Under the pieces are notes generated by a model. It was not told the origin of the DNA, did not search any database, and saw nothing but the letters and a program-made list of their open reading frames with translations. From the NCBI GenBank assembly GCA_028339355.1, contig JAOLBX010000004.1, positions 62,001 through 126,000 of the forward strand: a stretch of DNA of 64,000 nucleotides. The letters run 5' to 3'. The position numbers and the translations under genes were made by a program. Below are positions 17,519 to 26,158 of this stretch, one piece after another (within the stretch, counting starts at the first letter, position 1; each line of letters begins with the position of its first letter). Origin of the DNA: Bacteroidia bacterium. Its GTDB lineage: Bacteria; Bacteroidota; Bacteroidia; NS11-12g; UBA9320.

Positions 17519-18473
17519 AAAAATTTTGAGTTTTAGTATTAGAATGTTTCTGAATGTAATAGAACAACCCTAAAACCACTAACACCAGAGCAACATTTGC
17601 AACCATAGGTAATTGTTGTCCCTGCTCTATCGCTTGATTATAATCTCCATCAGTAAATAAATACAATTGAACCACCGCTAAAAAATTATTTAGGAAATGA
17701 GCTAAGATAGAAGTCCAAATAGAACTAGTCCAATACACGGCATACCCAAAAATAACAGCAAGAAACATCATTGGAATAGCTTTCATAAACTGGGTGTGCA
17801 CTAGGCTAAATATTAACGCAGTAACAAAAACAGAAATGTGAATATTCTTAAATAGTCCGTGAAATACATTCATCAGAAAACCTCTAAAAAAGAGCTCTTC
17901 AGCTACAGCAGGAAGCAATGCCATAAACAGCACACTAGTCAAGAAAGACAGAGCTGTTTTGGGTCCTATCATGGCCTCATACATTTCATTATTCGTATTT
18001 TCTTGAGTTAACAACCACGTATGAAACTCTGGCCATCTTGTAAAATCTATTAAGTTGTTTAGCTCTAATAGAAAACCCATAAGCGGTATACCGGCGATAA
18101 CAAACACAAGCGATAACCAAAACCATCTCATATTCTTTGGCCTGTTCCAAAGTAAATAGATACTAGGTGAAGCTTTTATAAACTGCATGGTAATTAAGAC
18201 TGCTACAATTAAGGGTAATGATGATGTGAAAAAGACAAAAAGCTTTAAGAGTACGGGTGATGCTTTAAGATCATCTACAAGAGATATTAACTCACTTACA
18301 CCTTCAAATTTTCCATATTGAATAAATGAGAACAGAACCATACCTAAACCTGCAAGAACAGACGCCGCTCCAAAAAAGAATAAAAATCCTAAAACCAAAT
18401 GCAACAAAGCATGAATCTGACTCGGTCTTGATTCTATTGTTTCTGTATCTTTGCCATCTTGTAATTCGTCCAT
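17511..18473 (-). CDS. CPBP (CAAX/abortive-infection type) intramembrane protease
   Basis: 320 residues from the ATG at 18473. The open frame continues upstream, but that part lies antisense to the dihydrouridine synthase gene and is not protein-like. About eight membrane segments. The active-site motifs are visible: EELFFR (Glu192, Glu193, Arg197), FSLVH (His226) and HFLNN (His259, Asn263), giving the glutamate/histidine site of Rce1-like proteases. Bacterial substrates are mostly unknown. It overlaps cdsA by 8 bp, so they are cotranscribed. Its start is only 19 bp from the divergent dus gene. Confidence 0.87.
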   Translation of the reverse strand: MDELQDGKDTETIESRPSQIHALLHLVLGFLFFFGAASVLAGLGMVLFSFIQYGKFEGVSELISLVDDLKASPVLLKLFVFFTSSLPLIVAVLITMQFIKASPSIYLLWNRPKNMRWFWLSLVFVIAGIPLMGFLLELNNLIDFTRWPEFHTWLLTQENTNNEMYEAMIGPKTALSFLTSVLFMALLPAVAEELFFRGFLMNVFHGLFKNIHISVFVTALIFSLVHTQFMKAIPMMFLAVIFGYAVYWTSSIWTSILAHFLNNFLAVVQLYLFTDGDYNQAIEQGQQLPMVANVALVLVVLGLFYYIQKHSNTKTQNFYV

Positions 18474-18492
18474 TCTTATTCTTTGGGCAAAT

Positions 18493-19485
18493 ATGGTAAA
18501 AATAGGCAACATAGAAGTAGGCGAGTTTCCACTCTTGCTAGCACCCATGGAAGATGTCAGTGATCCTCCATTTAGGGCTGTATGCAAAGAAAACGGGGCT
18601 GATATAATGTACACTGAGTTCATTTCTTCTGAAGGACTAATTCGAGATGCAGCTAAAAGCACCCAAAAACTCGACATATTTGAGTACGAGCGTCCAATCG
18701 GTATCCAGATATTTGGGTACGATATAGAATCCATGAAAGAGGCTACCGAAATCACAGCTTCTGCCAAACCCGACATCATAGACATAAATTACGGTTGCCC
18801 TGTGAAAAAAGTAGCCTGCAAAGGAGCAGGTGCAGGCATACTGCAAGACATCCCGAAAATGGTACAAATGACTGCGGAGATTGTAAAATCTACTAGTTTG
18901 CCTGTAACCGTAAAGACAAGGCTAGGTTGGGATGACAACACAAAATATATAGAGGAGGTAGCCGAACGCCTTCAAGATGTTGGTATTAAGGCACTTAGTA
19001 TACATGGCCGCACAAGAAAGCAAATGTATAAAGGTGAGGCTGACTGGTCTTTGATTGGAAAAATTAAAGAGAACCCTCGAGTTAAAATTCCCATTTTTGG
19101 TAATGGAGACATAGACTCACCGGAAAAAGCCAAAGCGTATAAAGAAAGATACAACGTGGATGGGATTATGATAGGAAGAGCTTCTATCGGATATCCATGG
19201 ATTTTTAATGAAATAAAACACTTCATTGCTACTGGAGAGCAACTCACCCCTCCCACAATAACTGAGCGAGTGGATGTGTGCAAACGTCATTTTGAATTTG
19301 GAATGAAATGGAAAGGCAATGTGCTAGGAATAGTAGAAATGCGTAGACACTACAGCAACTATTTCAAAGGAGTGGCACACTTTAAAGAATACCGTACAAG
19401 GCTAGTAACCACTATGGATGAAAAAGAAATTCATTCCATTCTGGATGAGGTAGTTGAAACGTTTGGCGATTACGCTTTTACATAA
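18493..19485 (+). CDS. dus: tRNA-dihydrouridine synthase (DusB-like)
   Basis: 330 residues. Reduces uridines in the tRNA D-loop using FMN and NADPH. The TIM-barrel motifs are LAPMEDVSDPPFR near the start (APM.. phosphate/FMN), NYGCPVKKVACKGAGAG with the catalytic cysteine in the loop KKVACKGAG, TVKTRLGWD, HGRTRKQMYKG and FGNGDI...GIMIGRASIGYPWIF. The start at 18493 gives the usual N-terminus (VKIGNIEVGEFPLLLAPM); an earlier in-frame codon at 18451 would run into the divergent CPBP gene. A TTTG box with a 3-base spacer (TATTCTTTG) stands 7 bases upstream of the ATG. Confidence 0.93.
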   Translation: MVKIGNIEVGEFPLLLAPMEDVSDPPFRAVCKENGADIMYTEFISSEGLIRDAAKSTQKLDIFEYERPIGIQIFGYDIESMKEATEITASAKPDIIDINYGCPVKKVACKGAGAGILQDIPKMVQMTAEIVKSTSLPVTVKTRLGWDDNTKYIEEVAERLQDVGIKALSIHGRTRKQMYKGEADWSLIGKIKENPRVKIPIFGNGDIDSPEKAKAYKERYNVDGIMIGRASIGYPWIFNEIKHFIATGEQLTPPTITERVDVCKRHFEFGMKWKGNVLGIVEMRRHYSNYFKGVAHFKEYRTRLVTTMDEKEIHSILDEVVETFGDYAFT

Positions 19486-19670
19486 CTTAGAAAGAGTAAA
19501 ATTAACGCTGATATGAGAATAAGCAACAGTGCACAAGTGAAGAAACCAACGATGAAGTACGATAAAAATGATTTATTGTTTCTTCTAGCAAGGCATGCAA
19601 ATACAATTCCAACACTTATAGATACAATAGAAATAAAAAAATAAACCACTAAACCACCAAGTGCATACAT
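19470..19670 (-). CDS. Small two-helix membrane protein (66 aa)
   Basis: 66 residues with two hydrophobic segments (about 4-26 and 37-62) joined by a short basic loop (ARRNNKS). I do not recognise the family. The start has a good Shine-Dalgarno-like GGAGGG that lies inside the end of the preceding 53-codon gene. Its 3' end overlaps the convergent dus gene by 16 bp. It follows the GH3 gene and the other small membrane gene, so all three are probably one transcript. Confidence 0.55.
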   Translation of the reverse strand: MYALGGLVVYFFISIVSISVGIVFACLARRNNKSFLSYFIVGFFTCALLLILISALILLFLSYVKA

Positions 19671-19675
19671 AATGC

Positions 19676-19837
19676 CTACCCTCCATTAAATTGCTTAATT
19701 AAAAACGCGAGTACAACAGCAAAAATCAGGAGCATAAAAATAAAACTTCGCCAAAATCCATGACCTGTTTTCCTAGCGTTATTTCCGATAAAGTACGCAA
19801 CAATAATTGCTAAAGCAAAATAGAGACACATCCACAT
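19676..19837 (-). CDS. Small two-helix membrane protein (53 aa)
   Basis: A 53-codon reading frame, too short for most gene callers. It starts with ATG sharing bases with the GH3 stop (TAATG at 19835-19839), which implies translational coupling. The product has two hydrophobic helices (residues about 3-18 and 32-47) around a polar, basic turn (GNNARKTGHGFWR). It ends 5 bp before the 66-residue membrane protein and carries that gene's ribosome-binding sequence. The function is unknown; the membrane topology suggests a helical hairpin. Confidence 0.55.
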   Translation of the reverse strand: MWMCLYFALAIIVAYFIGNNARKTGHGFWRSFIFMLLIFAVVLAFLIKQFNGG

Positions 19838-21375
19838 TATGTTGTAGTTTTTAAATAGTTACGCCAATTTTCTAGCAGCTCCTTATTAAGAACCCGTGGA
19901 AATTTATTTTGTGATCCTTCATTATCATTTACTCTCATCCATTCATAAAATTTATTCGATGGTAGCAGGTTCAGTTTAACAGCTTTTAACGCTGCAGACC
20001 TCTCTACGCGATAGTCATCATTCAAGACTTTCAACGTCATGTCTAGCTTATCACGGATTTCATTCTCTCTTCCGATTAGTTTTTCGTTGTCACAAGATAT
20101 AAACCACTCATGAGCAAAGAAACCTTCATATGGAACACCACATACCGTAAACTCCTCAAAACTAACATCATAATCATTTGCTACTAGCTCTAGTGCTTTG
20201 GTCATATTATCCACCGACAGGTGCTCCCCACAAAGAGATAAAAAATGTTTAGTGCGTCCTGTTATTTTTATTTCGCACCTATCCAAGTTAGTGAAACGTA
20301 TTGTATCTCCTATTAAATAACGCCATGTTCCACTACAAGTAGAAATAAGCAACGCATACTCTTCTTTATCATTAACCTGTGAAAGTGTCAAGGCCTTAGC
20401 ATGAGGCAACAGTTCCCCACTATCTGAAAAATTATTTTTATCGAATGGAACAAATTCATAATAGATACCATTTCGAATCAATAAACGCATTCCCCCCTCA
20501 TTGTCTAGCCTTGTTTGATATGCAATAAACCCTTCTGAAGCCAAATAGGTTTCGAAATATTTTATGGGTCTTCCCATAAGAGCATCCAAGGACTTTTTGT
20601 ATGGGGAGAGAGCTACTCCACCGTGAATATACGCCTCAAAATTTGGCCAAATGTCATGAATACTCTCTAGTCCATAGTTTTCTATGACACTCTCCATCAG
20701 CAACTTAATCCATGCAGGCACTCCTGCAACCAAGCCAACGTCCCAATCTTTGGCCTCTTTAGTTATTTTCTCAATTTTCTCAGTCCAATTTTTCTCTTTT
20801 CTAATTTGAATACCGGGCTTAGAAAGTCTCTGAAACAATATAGGTACTGACCCCGTCGTAATACCACTCAAATCACCAGAGTAATACATTCCATTGTACT
20901 CAAGCTCTGTACTTCCCCCAATCATAAGCCATTTCTTGGCAATATGGTCTTTGGGTACATCCGTTTGAATTACGCTCAAAACCTGTCTCATACTTGCTCT
21001 CTTGATATGTTTCAGCATCTGATCACTTACAGGAATATACTTACTACTGCCATCTGAAGTACCAGAACTCACCGCATAGTTTTTTATTGGCTCGGGCCAA
21101 GACACATTCTCCTCACCCATACGTGCACGAGTCCACCATGGAAGCATATTTAGGTAGTCACCCATTTCTACAGAATTCTGATAATCAAACAACAAACTGT
21201 CGGAATCAACAATTTCATTGAAGTGAAACCGTTTGCCAAACGCAGTATATTGAGCCTTGTCTACAAGCTTATTAAGTGTCTTTTGCTGTATGGTTTCTCC
21301 CTGTTCTATGTTAACTTTTAAGAAAACACCACGGTTTTTAGCCTCAGTGAGTAATCTTTGCAGCAATGTTGGCAT
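19837..21375 (-). CDS. GH3 auxin-responsive-promoter family acyl-acid amido synthetase-like protein
   Basis: 512 residues from the ATG at 21375 (a TTG at 21387 is also in frame). Plant GH3 enzymes adenylate carboxylic acids such as indole-acetate or jasmonate and join them to amino acids. The adenylation motif is clear: SSGTSDGSSKYIPVS (about 105-120), then a TCSGTWRYLIGDTIRF stretch with the acyl-adenylate loop, and HLSVDNMTKAL towards the C-terminal domain. Members are frequent in Bacteroidota but their substrates are not known. It is followed by two tiny membrane-protein genes, the first one coupled by TAATG, and is divergent from a hypothetical gene at 21467. Confidence 0.85.
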   Translation of the reverse strand: MPTLLQRLLTEAKNRGVFLKVNIEQGETIQQKTLNKLVDKAQYTAFGKRFHFNEIVDSDSLLFDYQNSVEMGDYLNMLPWWTRARMGEENVSWPEPIKNYAVSSGTSDGSSKYIPVSDQMLKHIKRASMRQVLSVIQTDVPKDHIAKKWLMIGGSTELEYNGMYYSGDLSGITTGSVPILFQRLSKPGIQIRKEKNWTEKIEKITKEAKDWDVGLVAGVPAWIKLLMESVIENYGLESIHDIWPNFEAYIHGGVALSPYKKSLDALMGRPIKYFETYLASEGFIAYQTRLDNEGGMRLLIRNGIYYEFVPFDKNNFSDSGELLPHAKALTLSQVNDKEEYALLISTCSGTWRYLIGDTIRFTNLDRCEIKITGRTKHFLSLCGEHLSVDNMTKALELVANDYDVSFEEFTVCGVPYEGFFAHEWFISCDNEKLIGRENEIRDKLDMTLKVLNDDYRVERSAALKAVKLNLLPSNKFYEWMRVNDNEGSQNKFPRVLNKELLENWRNYLKTTT

Positions 21376-21466
21376 AAGACAAAGCAAAGCAAATTCACAG
21401 ACAAACTCAAAATAAAAAGTGAAACTACTTGTTTTTAATTCTATCCCAAATTAATAATTGAAAGAA

Positions 21467-21820
21467 ATGAGCATCTCAAAAGAAGAAACAGTAAAAGATA
21501 AGTGGTTTAAAATAAAGGAGTTAATTGTCAAGGTCTTTGGTAAAACTCCGGACCTAAGTGCCATATTATACATCATAGGTATGAGGGAATTAGGTACAAC
21601 ACAGACGGAGTTTAAGAAGGAAGAAAAAGTAAAACTCATGCACATTGCTACTTGCAGAGTATTAAGCACCTCGGGTCATTACTCTTTGAAAGGAGTGGAC
21701 AGTAAGGGGTGGCCAGTTTGGGAATTAAAAGACAAACTACCCAACCAAGACATGCTAGAACAGGAAATGTACCTGCGTCACCACATCATTAATTACTTTG
21801 AAGAGGAAGAGTTGATATAG
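21467..21820 (+). CDS. Hypothetical protein (117 aa) divergent from GH3
   Basis: 117 residues from the ATG at 21467 (TTG at 21458 also in frame). No signal peptide or membrane segment; acidic C-terminus (FEEEELI). Visible conserved-looking parts are LSAILYIIGMRELG (about 33-46) and a WPVWELKDKLP block (about 83-93). The family is not recognised. It is probably a small cytoplasmic protein. It shares a 91-bp intergenic region with the GH3 gene, which may mean shared regulation. Codon use looks like its neighbours. Confidence 0.6.
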   Translation: MSISKEETVKDKWFKIKELIVKVFGKTPDLSAILYIIGMRELGTTQTEFKKEEKVKLMHIATCRVLSTSGHYSLKGVDSKGWPVWELKDKLPNQDMLEQEMYLRHHIINYFEEEELI

Positions 21821-21856
21821 AGATACTAACCCCTTTTCCCACCTTTTCCACATCAC

Positions 21857-21886
21857 TTGTAGGCTTGTTTTTATGAAATAACTTTG
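21857..21886 (+). promoter_or_regulatory. Promoter of carB
   Basis: TTG at 21857-21859, a 19-base spacer, then TAACTTTG at 21879-21886. This is a full match to the Bacteroidota TTG-N19-TAnnTTTG pattern, 17 bases before the ATG at 21904. Confidence 0.7.
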
Positions 21887-21903
21887 CCCAATTTTAAGAA
21901 CGT

Positions 21904-24726
21904 ATGCCAAAAGACTCCAGTATAAAACACGTACTTATAATAGGAAGTGGTCCTATTATAATCGGACAAGCATGTGAATTTGACTACTCTGGTAGCCAAG
22001 CAGCTCAAAGTCTTAGAGAAGAGGGAATAGAGGTTTCTCTTATAAACTCTAATCCAGCTACCATAATGACGGACCCAAGTATGGCAGAAAACATATACTT
22101 GCTTCCTATGAATATCGACAGCATAGAGCAAATACTAATTGAACAGCCAACTATCACTCACATATTGCCAACTATGGGAGGACAAACTGCTCTAAACCTA
22201 GCTATTGAGGCAGAGGAAATAGGCTTGTGGAAGAAATTTAATGTGAAAATCATAGGTGTAGACATAGCAGCTATAGAAAAAACAGAGAATAGAGATCTAT
22301 TCCGTTCTTTTATGATAGAACTAGGTATACCCATAGCAACATCTAAAGTAGCTAACTCATACTTAGAGGCAAAAGAAGCTGCACAACACATTGGTTTTCC
22401 CTTAGTTATTAGACCATCATTCACAATGGGCGGTTACGGAGGCGGCTTCGTACATAAGAAAGAAGAATTCGACGAAGCTGTAAAGCGTGGGCTAGAGGCT
22501 TCCCCTACTCATGAGGTACTTGTAGAACAAGCCGTCCTGGGCTGGAAAGAATATGAACTTGAGCTACTCAGAGATAGCAATGACAATATTGCTGTAATCT
22601 GTACTATAGAAAACTTTGACCCGATGGGGATCCATACGGGTGAGAGTATCACAGTAGCACCTGCTATGACACTGAGCGATACGTGTTTTCAAGAAATGCG
22701 GAATATGGCATTTGATATGATGCGTAACCTTGGAACATTTGCTGGTGGCTGTAACGTACAGTTCTCTGTAAACCCAGAAGACGAGCAAATCATTGCCATA
22801 GAAATAAACCCACGTGTTTCTCGCAGTTCTGCACTGGCATCTAAAGCCACAGGATATCCAATTGCGAACATTGCTGCAAAGCTTGCCCTTGGTTATTACC
22901 TAGACGAGTTAAAAAATCCTGTTACCAAAACTACCTCTGCGTTTTTTGAACCTAGTATAGATTACACAATAGTAAAGATTCCTCGTTGGGATTTCAAAAA
23001 GTTCAAAGGAGCAGAAACCACACTTGGCCTACAAATGAAGTCTGTAGGTGAAGTAATGAGTATAGGAAGAAGTTTTCAAGAGGCACTTCAAAAAGCCTGT
23101 CAATCATTAGAAATCAAACGATTAGGTCTAGGATCTGACGGATACGAACTTAAAAACCTAGAGCAAATTATACATAGTTTGGAGAATCCAAGCTGGGATA
23201 GAGTGTTCCACATACGCGATGCAATGGCACTTGGTGTACCCATTACTTCTATCCAAAAAATCACCAAAATTGACCGATGGTTCCTTGAGCAGATTTACGA
23301 ACTCGTAAAAATGGATAAGGAAATCAAGAAATTTACCATAGAAAACATAGATGCAGACATTCTTAGACTAGCTAAGACCAAAGGTTTTGCAGATGCCCAA
23401 ATAGCTCACCTATTAGGAGGTGGAGTTACTGATATGGACGTATACGATAAACGTATATCTCTAGGCATTAATAGAATCTACAAAATGGTAGACACTTGTT
23501 CAGCAGAGTTTACCTCTCCTACTAACTACTACTATTCAACCTTTGATGGAGAGAATGAGAGTAAACCATCTGATAAAAAGAAAGTTATAGTAATAGGTTC
23601 AGGACCAAACAGAATAGGTCAAGGTATAGAATTTGACTACAGCTGTGTGCACGGAATAAAAGCCGCACAAGAGTTGGGTTACGAGGCAATAATGGTCAAT
23701 TGTAACCCGGAAACAGTAAGTACAGATTTCAATACTGCAGATAAACTTTACTTCGAACCAATCTTCTGGGAGCACTTGTGGGATATTATTCAGTTAGAAA
23801 AACCAGAAGGAGTAATCGTACAGCTTGGTGGACAAACAGCTCTAAAACTAAGTGAAAGAATGAGAGATCACGGTATCAAGATAATAGGCACATCATTTGA
23901 AAACATGGACTTGGCTGAAGACAGAGGTTCGTTCTCAACTTTACTAAAAGAGCTTGAAATTCCATACCCTAAGTTTGGCGTAGCAGAAAACGCATACGAA
24001 GCAATAGAAGTAGCTCATAAAGTAGGCTATCCTGTACTGGTAAGACCTAGCTATGTTCTTGGTGGTCAAGGAATGAAGATAGTAATAAACGATGAAGATC
24101 TTCAAAAAGCTGTAATAGACTTACTAGGTGACTTACCCGGAAATAAAGTGTTAATAGATCACTTCCTAGATAGAGCAGAGGAAACAGAAAGTGACAGTAT
24201 CTGTGATGGAAAAGATGTAGTAATGATAGGAATGATGGAGCATATAGAGCCCGCAGGAATACACTCTGGAGACTCATCTGCGGTACTTCCTCCTTTTAGT
24301 CTGTCTGAAAACGTTAAAAATAAAATGGAAGAGTATACCAAGAAAATAGCACGTGCTATGGACGTAAGGGGTTTACTCAACATTCAGTTTGCAGTAAAAG
24401 ATGAGGAGGTCTATGTAATAGAAGCAAACCCAAGAGCAAGTAGAACTGTGCCGTTCATTTGCAAAGCGTACAAGGTTCCATATGTAAACATTGCAACCAA
24501 AGTTATGTTAGGAGATATGAAACTTAAAGACTTTGATATCGAGCCTGTTAAAAAGGGTTATGCAATTAAAAAACCTGTCTTCTCTTTCAATAAATTTCCA
24601 AATGTAAATAAAGAGCTAGGTCCTGAAATGAAGTCTACAGGTGAGGAGATTCTTTTTGTAAAAGACGTAAAGGATCCTGTATTTAGAGAATTATACAACC
24701 AGAAATCAATGTTCCTTAGTAGATGA
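21904..24726 (+). CDS. carB: Carbamoyl-phosphate synthase large subunit, lacking the allosteric domain
   Basis: Makes carbamoyl phosphate from bicarbonate, ATP and glutamine-derived ammonia, for pyrimidine and arginine synthesis. 940 residues with two homologous ATP-grasp halves: GSGPIIIGQACEFDYSGSQA near residue 14 and GSGPNRIGQGIEFDYSCVHG near residue 566, plus NPRVSRSSALASKATGYPIA and NPRASRTVPFICKAYKVPYV. E. coli CarB has about 1073 residues; here the protein stops soon after LGPEMKSTGEE, so the C-terminal MGS-like domain that binds UMP and ornithine is missing. Shorter CarB proteins are found in other Bacteroidota. carA is not adjacent. The stop overlaps a small downstream gene (ATGA). 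Confidence 0.95.
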   Translation: MPKDSSIKHVLIIGSGPIIIGQACEFDYSGSQAAQSLREEGIEVSLINSNPATIMTDPSMAENIYLLPMNIDSIEQILIEQPTITHILPTMGGQTALNLAIEAEEIGLWKKFNVKIIGVDIAAIEKTENRDLFRSFMIELGIPIATSKVANSYLEAKEAAQHIGFPLVIRPSFTMGGYGGGFVHKKEEFDEAVKRGLEASPTHEVLVEQAVLGWKEYELELLRDSNDNIAVICTIENFDPMGIHTGESITVAPAMTLSDTCFQEMRNMAFDMMRNLGTFAGGCNVQFSVNPEDEQIIAIEINPRVSRSSALASKATGYPIANIAAKLALGYYLDELKNPVTKTTSAFFEPSIDYTIVKIPRWDFKKFKGAETTLGLQMKSVGEVMSIGRSFQEALQKACQSLEIKRLGLGSDGYELKNLEQIIHSLENPSWDRVFHIRDAMALGVPITSIQKITKIDRWFLEQIYELVKMDKEIKKFTIENIDADILRLAKTKGFADAQIAHLLGGGVTDMDVYDKRISLGINRIYKMVDTCSAEFTSPTNYYYSTFDGENESKPSDKKKVIVIGSGPNRIGQGIEFDYSCVHGIKAAQELGYEAIMVNCNPETVSTDFNTADKLYFEPIFWEHLWDIIQLEKPEGVIVQLGGQTALKLSERMRDHGIKIIGTSFENMDLAEDRGSFSTLLKELEIPYPKFGVAENAYEAIEVAHKVGYPVLVRPSYVLGGQGMKIVINDEDLQKAVIDLLGDLPGNKVLIDHFLDRAEETESDSICDGKDVVMIGMMEHIEPAGIHSGDSSAVLPPFSLSENVKNKMEEYTKKIARAMDVRGLLNIQFAVKDEEVYVIEANPRASRTVPFICKAYKVPYVNIATKVMLGDMKLKDFDIEPVKKGYAIKKPVFSFNKFPNVNKELGPEMKSTGEEILFVKDVKDPVFRELYNQKSMFLSR

Positions 24727-24902
24727 TCTTTAGATACATAATAGTAGGCCTTATAATTTATTGGATAGGAAAAAGAGTGTTTAGAATATCTAGTTTGGTC
24801 AAAAACAACGGTGAGTCTCCCGATAAAAGTAGTGCGAAGCATTCAACCAAAAAAGTGGATAAGCATGGCGGTGACTACGTTGACTATGAAGAGGTAGAAT
24901 AA
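24723..24902 (+). CDS. Small DUF4834-like membrane-anchored protein (59 aa)
   Basis: A 59-codon frame starting in an ATGA overlap with the carB stop. The N-terminus is one hydrophobic helix (MIFRYIIVGLIIYWIGKRVF), followed by a polar, lysine-rich linker and a C-terminal GGDYVDYEEVE. The one-helix-plus-GDYVDYEE tail resembles DUF4834 proteins of Bacteroidota; this assignment is by eye. It is too short for routine detection but the coupling to carB and the protein-like composition support it. It ends 3 bp before the convergent glycosyltransferase gene. The function is unknown. Confidence 0.6.
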   Translation: MIFRYIIVGLIIYWIGKRVFRISSLVKNNGESPDKSSAKHSTKKVDKHGGDYVDYEEVE

Positions 24903-24905
24903 AGG

Positions 24906-25913
24906 CTAACAAAACCAAAAGCAGTCCTTTATTGATATGCCCTTTACAGCATTTAGAATATCTAGCACCTCTTTCTTATCACTAGGAGAGGAAATAGCAA
25001 GGACAATTTGACTATTTGAAAAACCAGCTTCAGAACTGCTTTCAAGTATTTTACCATAAATATTAACACCTTTCTTTTTATTGTTGTTTGTCACCCATTT
25101 GAAATCAATTCCTTTTTCAATGAGTAGTTTCGCGATTATCTTTCCTTTTTTTCCTGCACCCCAAAGCAATAATTCCTTATTTATGTTTCTATCGATCTCT
25201 ATAAAATAGCGAACCTTAAGTGGTAAATAAGCAATCGGGAAATACTGCTCCACATTTCTGGATGTTCTAGTCTCGCTATCTCGCCAGTGATGGACCACCT
25301 TATTCAGCCGAATCACCTTCAACTTATGCTTTAACACCCTAAACGATAAGTCATAGTCCTCGGGCATTAACGAGGATTCAAAACCCCCAATTCGTTCAAA
25401 GTCTACTCTGTTCGTCAACCATGCAGAAGAAGGGATTGGGCATTCAAGATAAACATCTCTCCAAAAATCTCCAGATTCCATCAGACCATTGAGCCAATTG
25501 GTGTACTTACTAAACCCCTCTCCAACTTCTCGCTCGTCACAGAAGTAACTTACCATGCCTGTAACTATAGAACCTATCTCTAAAGCTTCAAACATCAATT
25601 CAAGCTTATTTGGCGGCATTAAATCATCAGCATCCATTCTGTGTACAGAATCGCCACTTGAGAGCTTAAAAGCCAATTGCAGCGCCTTTACGATGCCAGC
25701 ACCACTGCTATCGTAGGTAACAATATTTGAATATTTTTCAGCATATTCCTCAAGTACTTCTTCTGAACCATCATGACTACTATCATTAATTGCTATCAAC
25801 TCCCAATCCGTATAGGTCTGGGCTACAATAGAATTAAGGCAGGGCTTCAAATATTGACCAGCGTTTTTTACTGGCATTAATATGCTTATCAAAATAGCGT
25901 GATTTTGACGCAA
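24906..25913 (-). CDS. Family 2 glycosyltransferase with C-terminal Rossmann-like domain
   Basis: About 335 residues. The GT-A domain starts ISILMPVKNAGQYLKPCLNS, with INDSSHDGS and the metal-binding HRMDADDLMPP (DxD) motif. It would transfer a sugar from an NDP-sugar to an unknown acceptor in polysaccharide or glycolipid synthesis. From about residue 245 there is a separate segment, LLLWGAGKKGKIIAKLL, resembling a nucleotide-binding fold and seen in some Bacteroidota GT2 proteins. No ATG is available before the GT motif: the start is a TTG at 25913, or a TTG at 25892, so the start is uncertain. It stands alone and is convergent with carB and its small partner. Confidence 0.8.
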   Translation of the reverse strand: MRQNHAILISILMPVKNAGQYLKPCLNSIVAQTYTDWELIAINDSSHDGSEEVLEEYAEKYSNIVTYDSSGAGIVKALQLAFKLSSGDSVHRMDADDLMPPNKLELMFEALEIGSIVTGMVSYFCDEREVGEGFSKYTNWLNGLMESGDFWRDVYLECPIPSSAWLTNRVDFERIGGFESSLMPEDYDLSFRVLKHKLKVIRLNKVVHHWRDSETRTSRNVEQYFPIAYLPLKVRYFIEIDRNINKELLLWGAGKKGKIIAKLLIEKGIDFKWVTNNNKKKGVNIYGKILESSSEAGFSNSQIVLAISSPSDKKEVLDILNAVKGISIKDCFWFC

Positions 25914-26055
25914 GTTTATGAAACTAAATTGAGAAAAGATTCGTTCCTTTGAACTAAGGGACTGGTTTCAATTGAAAAATTTACACCGATTACTTTTCCG
26001 GCTAAACCAATACGTATAAGAACAGGCCTTAAATCCAGACTTGTCGGTAATGACG

Positions 26056-26144
26056 CTTACTAATTAACTTTAGTAAGAAAAACGTTGGAAGTTCGTGACG
26101 TTACGGAGGCCAAATCCTATCATTTTTTGAAGTTTTTCAAAAAA
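26056..26144. repeat. Two inverted repeats in a gene-free stretch
   Basis: Between the glycosyltransferase start and the mnmA stop (25914-26158) I see no gene. It holds a perfect 8-bp inverted repeat (26056-26063 with 26070-26077, CTTACTAA/TTAGTAAG) and a 9-bp AT-rich hairpin (26123-26131 with 26136-26144, TTTTTTGAA/TTCAAAAAA). The second lies just past the mnmA stop and may help end that transcript, although it lacks a separate T run. The role of the first is unknown; it could be an operator of the glycosyltransferase gene. Confidence 0.4.
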
Positions 26145-26158
26145 TCCAGTCCTTTTTT

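Noticed and set aside
18474-18785. Upstream extension of the CPBP protease frame
   Set aside because: It lies antisense to the conserved start of the dihydrouridine synthase gene; the ATG at 18473 gives the normal N-terminus.
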